From: Myroides pelagicus
GTDB lineage: Bacteria > Bacteroidota > Bacteroidia > Flavobacteriales > Flavobacteriaceae
Assembly (NCBI RefSeq): GCF_009711055.1
Contig: NZ_WMJY01000013.1
Span: forward strand, 1 to 64,000
Direction of reading: 5' to 3'
DNA: 64,000 nucleotides
The notes under the pieces were generated by a model that was given only the letters and a program-made list of their open reading frames with translations, did not search any database and had not been told where the DNA came from. This document shows positions 63,743 through 64,000 of the stretch, piece after piece; position 1 is the stretch's first letter; the number at the start of each line of letters is the position of its first letter. A program made the position numbers and the translations under genes.

Positions 63743-64000
63743 ACGTTTGTTTGTTTTTTAGGTTGGCTTTGTGTTCTTTGGCAATAGCCCATTCGCGCCA
63801 CCAGCATTGAAAGACAGGTACGACGAACATGGTCATGGATTGGATAAACATTCCTCCAAAGGTCGGAATAGCCATTGGTACCATTATTTCTGCTCCTTTT
63901 CCTGTAGAGGTCATTACTGGTAGTAGAGCGATCAGTGCCGTTGCGGTAGTCATGGCTGCAGGACGTACTCTCTTTAGTCCAGCATAGACTACTGCTTCTC
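63732..64000 (-). CDS. cusA: CusA-type heavy-metal RND pump, C-terminal fragment (cut by window edge)
   Basis: The open frame enters from the window edge as EAVVYAGLKRVRPAAMTTAT and continues ALIALLPVMTSTGKGAEIM, then PMAIPTFGGMFIQSMTMFVV and a cytosolic Cys-Trp-Trp tail. RxRPxxMT followed by LLPxxxxxGxGxEIMxPMAxPxxGG is the RND heavy-metal pump signature near the end of the last membrane helices. Only about 90 residues are present. It is first in the visible operon, overlapping the TolC gene by 11 bp. Confidence 0.93.
   Translation of the reverse strand, partial: EAVVYAGLKRVRPAAMTTATALIALLPVMTSTGKGAEIMVPMAIPTFGGMFIQSMTMFVVPVFQCWWREWAIAKEHKANLKNKQTYEA

Overview
The window reads as chromosome of a Flavobacteriaceae member (Bacteroidota); a Myroides-like genus is my best guess, from recall of family style and not from any search. 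The reasons are low GC, no Shine-Dalgarno-like starts, TAnnTTTG-type promoter boxes, a SusC/SusD pair, AraC-type membrane regulators, and type IX secretion (T9SS) components: a type B C-terminal sorting domain, a PorP/SprF protein and a PorE-like OmpA protein.

Region 1 (35-11377) is a defence island. A 35-bp perfect direct repeat lies at 35-69 and again at 11343-11377. The right copy overlaps the 3' end and stop codon of a nucleotidyltransferase gene, as an integration target site would. Inside is one co-directional type I restriction-modification cluster with passengers: a frameshifted Abi-like gene, a half-size HsdS, HsdM, a self-inhibited Fic protein, a full HsdS, an Abi_C-type protein, a GNAT acetyltransferase, HsdR and a YgjP-like metallopeptidase. 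No integrase is visible.

Region 2 (11.8-37.0 kb) is a cell-surface locus. Four membrane-bound AraC-type regulators (two per strand) flank a surface-protein gene killed by one in-frame stop. They are followed by a long co-directional run: three fibre-like secreted proteins sharing an N-terminal signature and internal repeats, a 1407-aa surface protein, a T9SS type B protein, a PorP/SprF protein and a PorE-like OmpA protein. I read this as a T9SS-exported surface structure with its own regulators. GTTAAA/TTTAAC inverted repeats recur in the three upstream regions. After the run, a freestanding, highly structured RNA with its own terminator lies at about 37121-37286.

Region 3 (37.4-44.7 kb) is mostly housekeeping: a lipoprotein, ecotin, NlpE-like lipoprotein, DUF2853, MenD, a glutathione peroxidase, a decayed sensor kinase and prephenate dehydratase.

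Region 4 (45.1-57.1 kb) looks like a phosphate-scavenging uptake locus: a one-protein hybrid two-component regulator whose kinase part has lost its phospho-accepting His, SusC, SusD, a phosphodiesterase-alkaline phosphatase fusion and a calcineurin-like phosphoesterase.

Region 5 (57.3-64.0 kb) has an intergenic repeat module, several small unrecognised envelope proteins, and a minus-strand copper/silver efflux operon: CusA (cut by the window edge), a TolC-family protein with a Met/Ser-rich insertion, CusB with a fused HMA domain, and a DUF3347 protein. No tRNA, rRNA, CRISPR array or insertion sequence was found.
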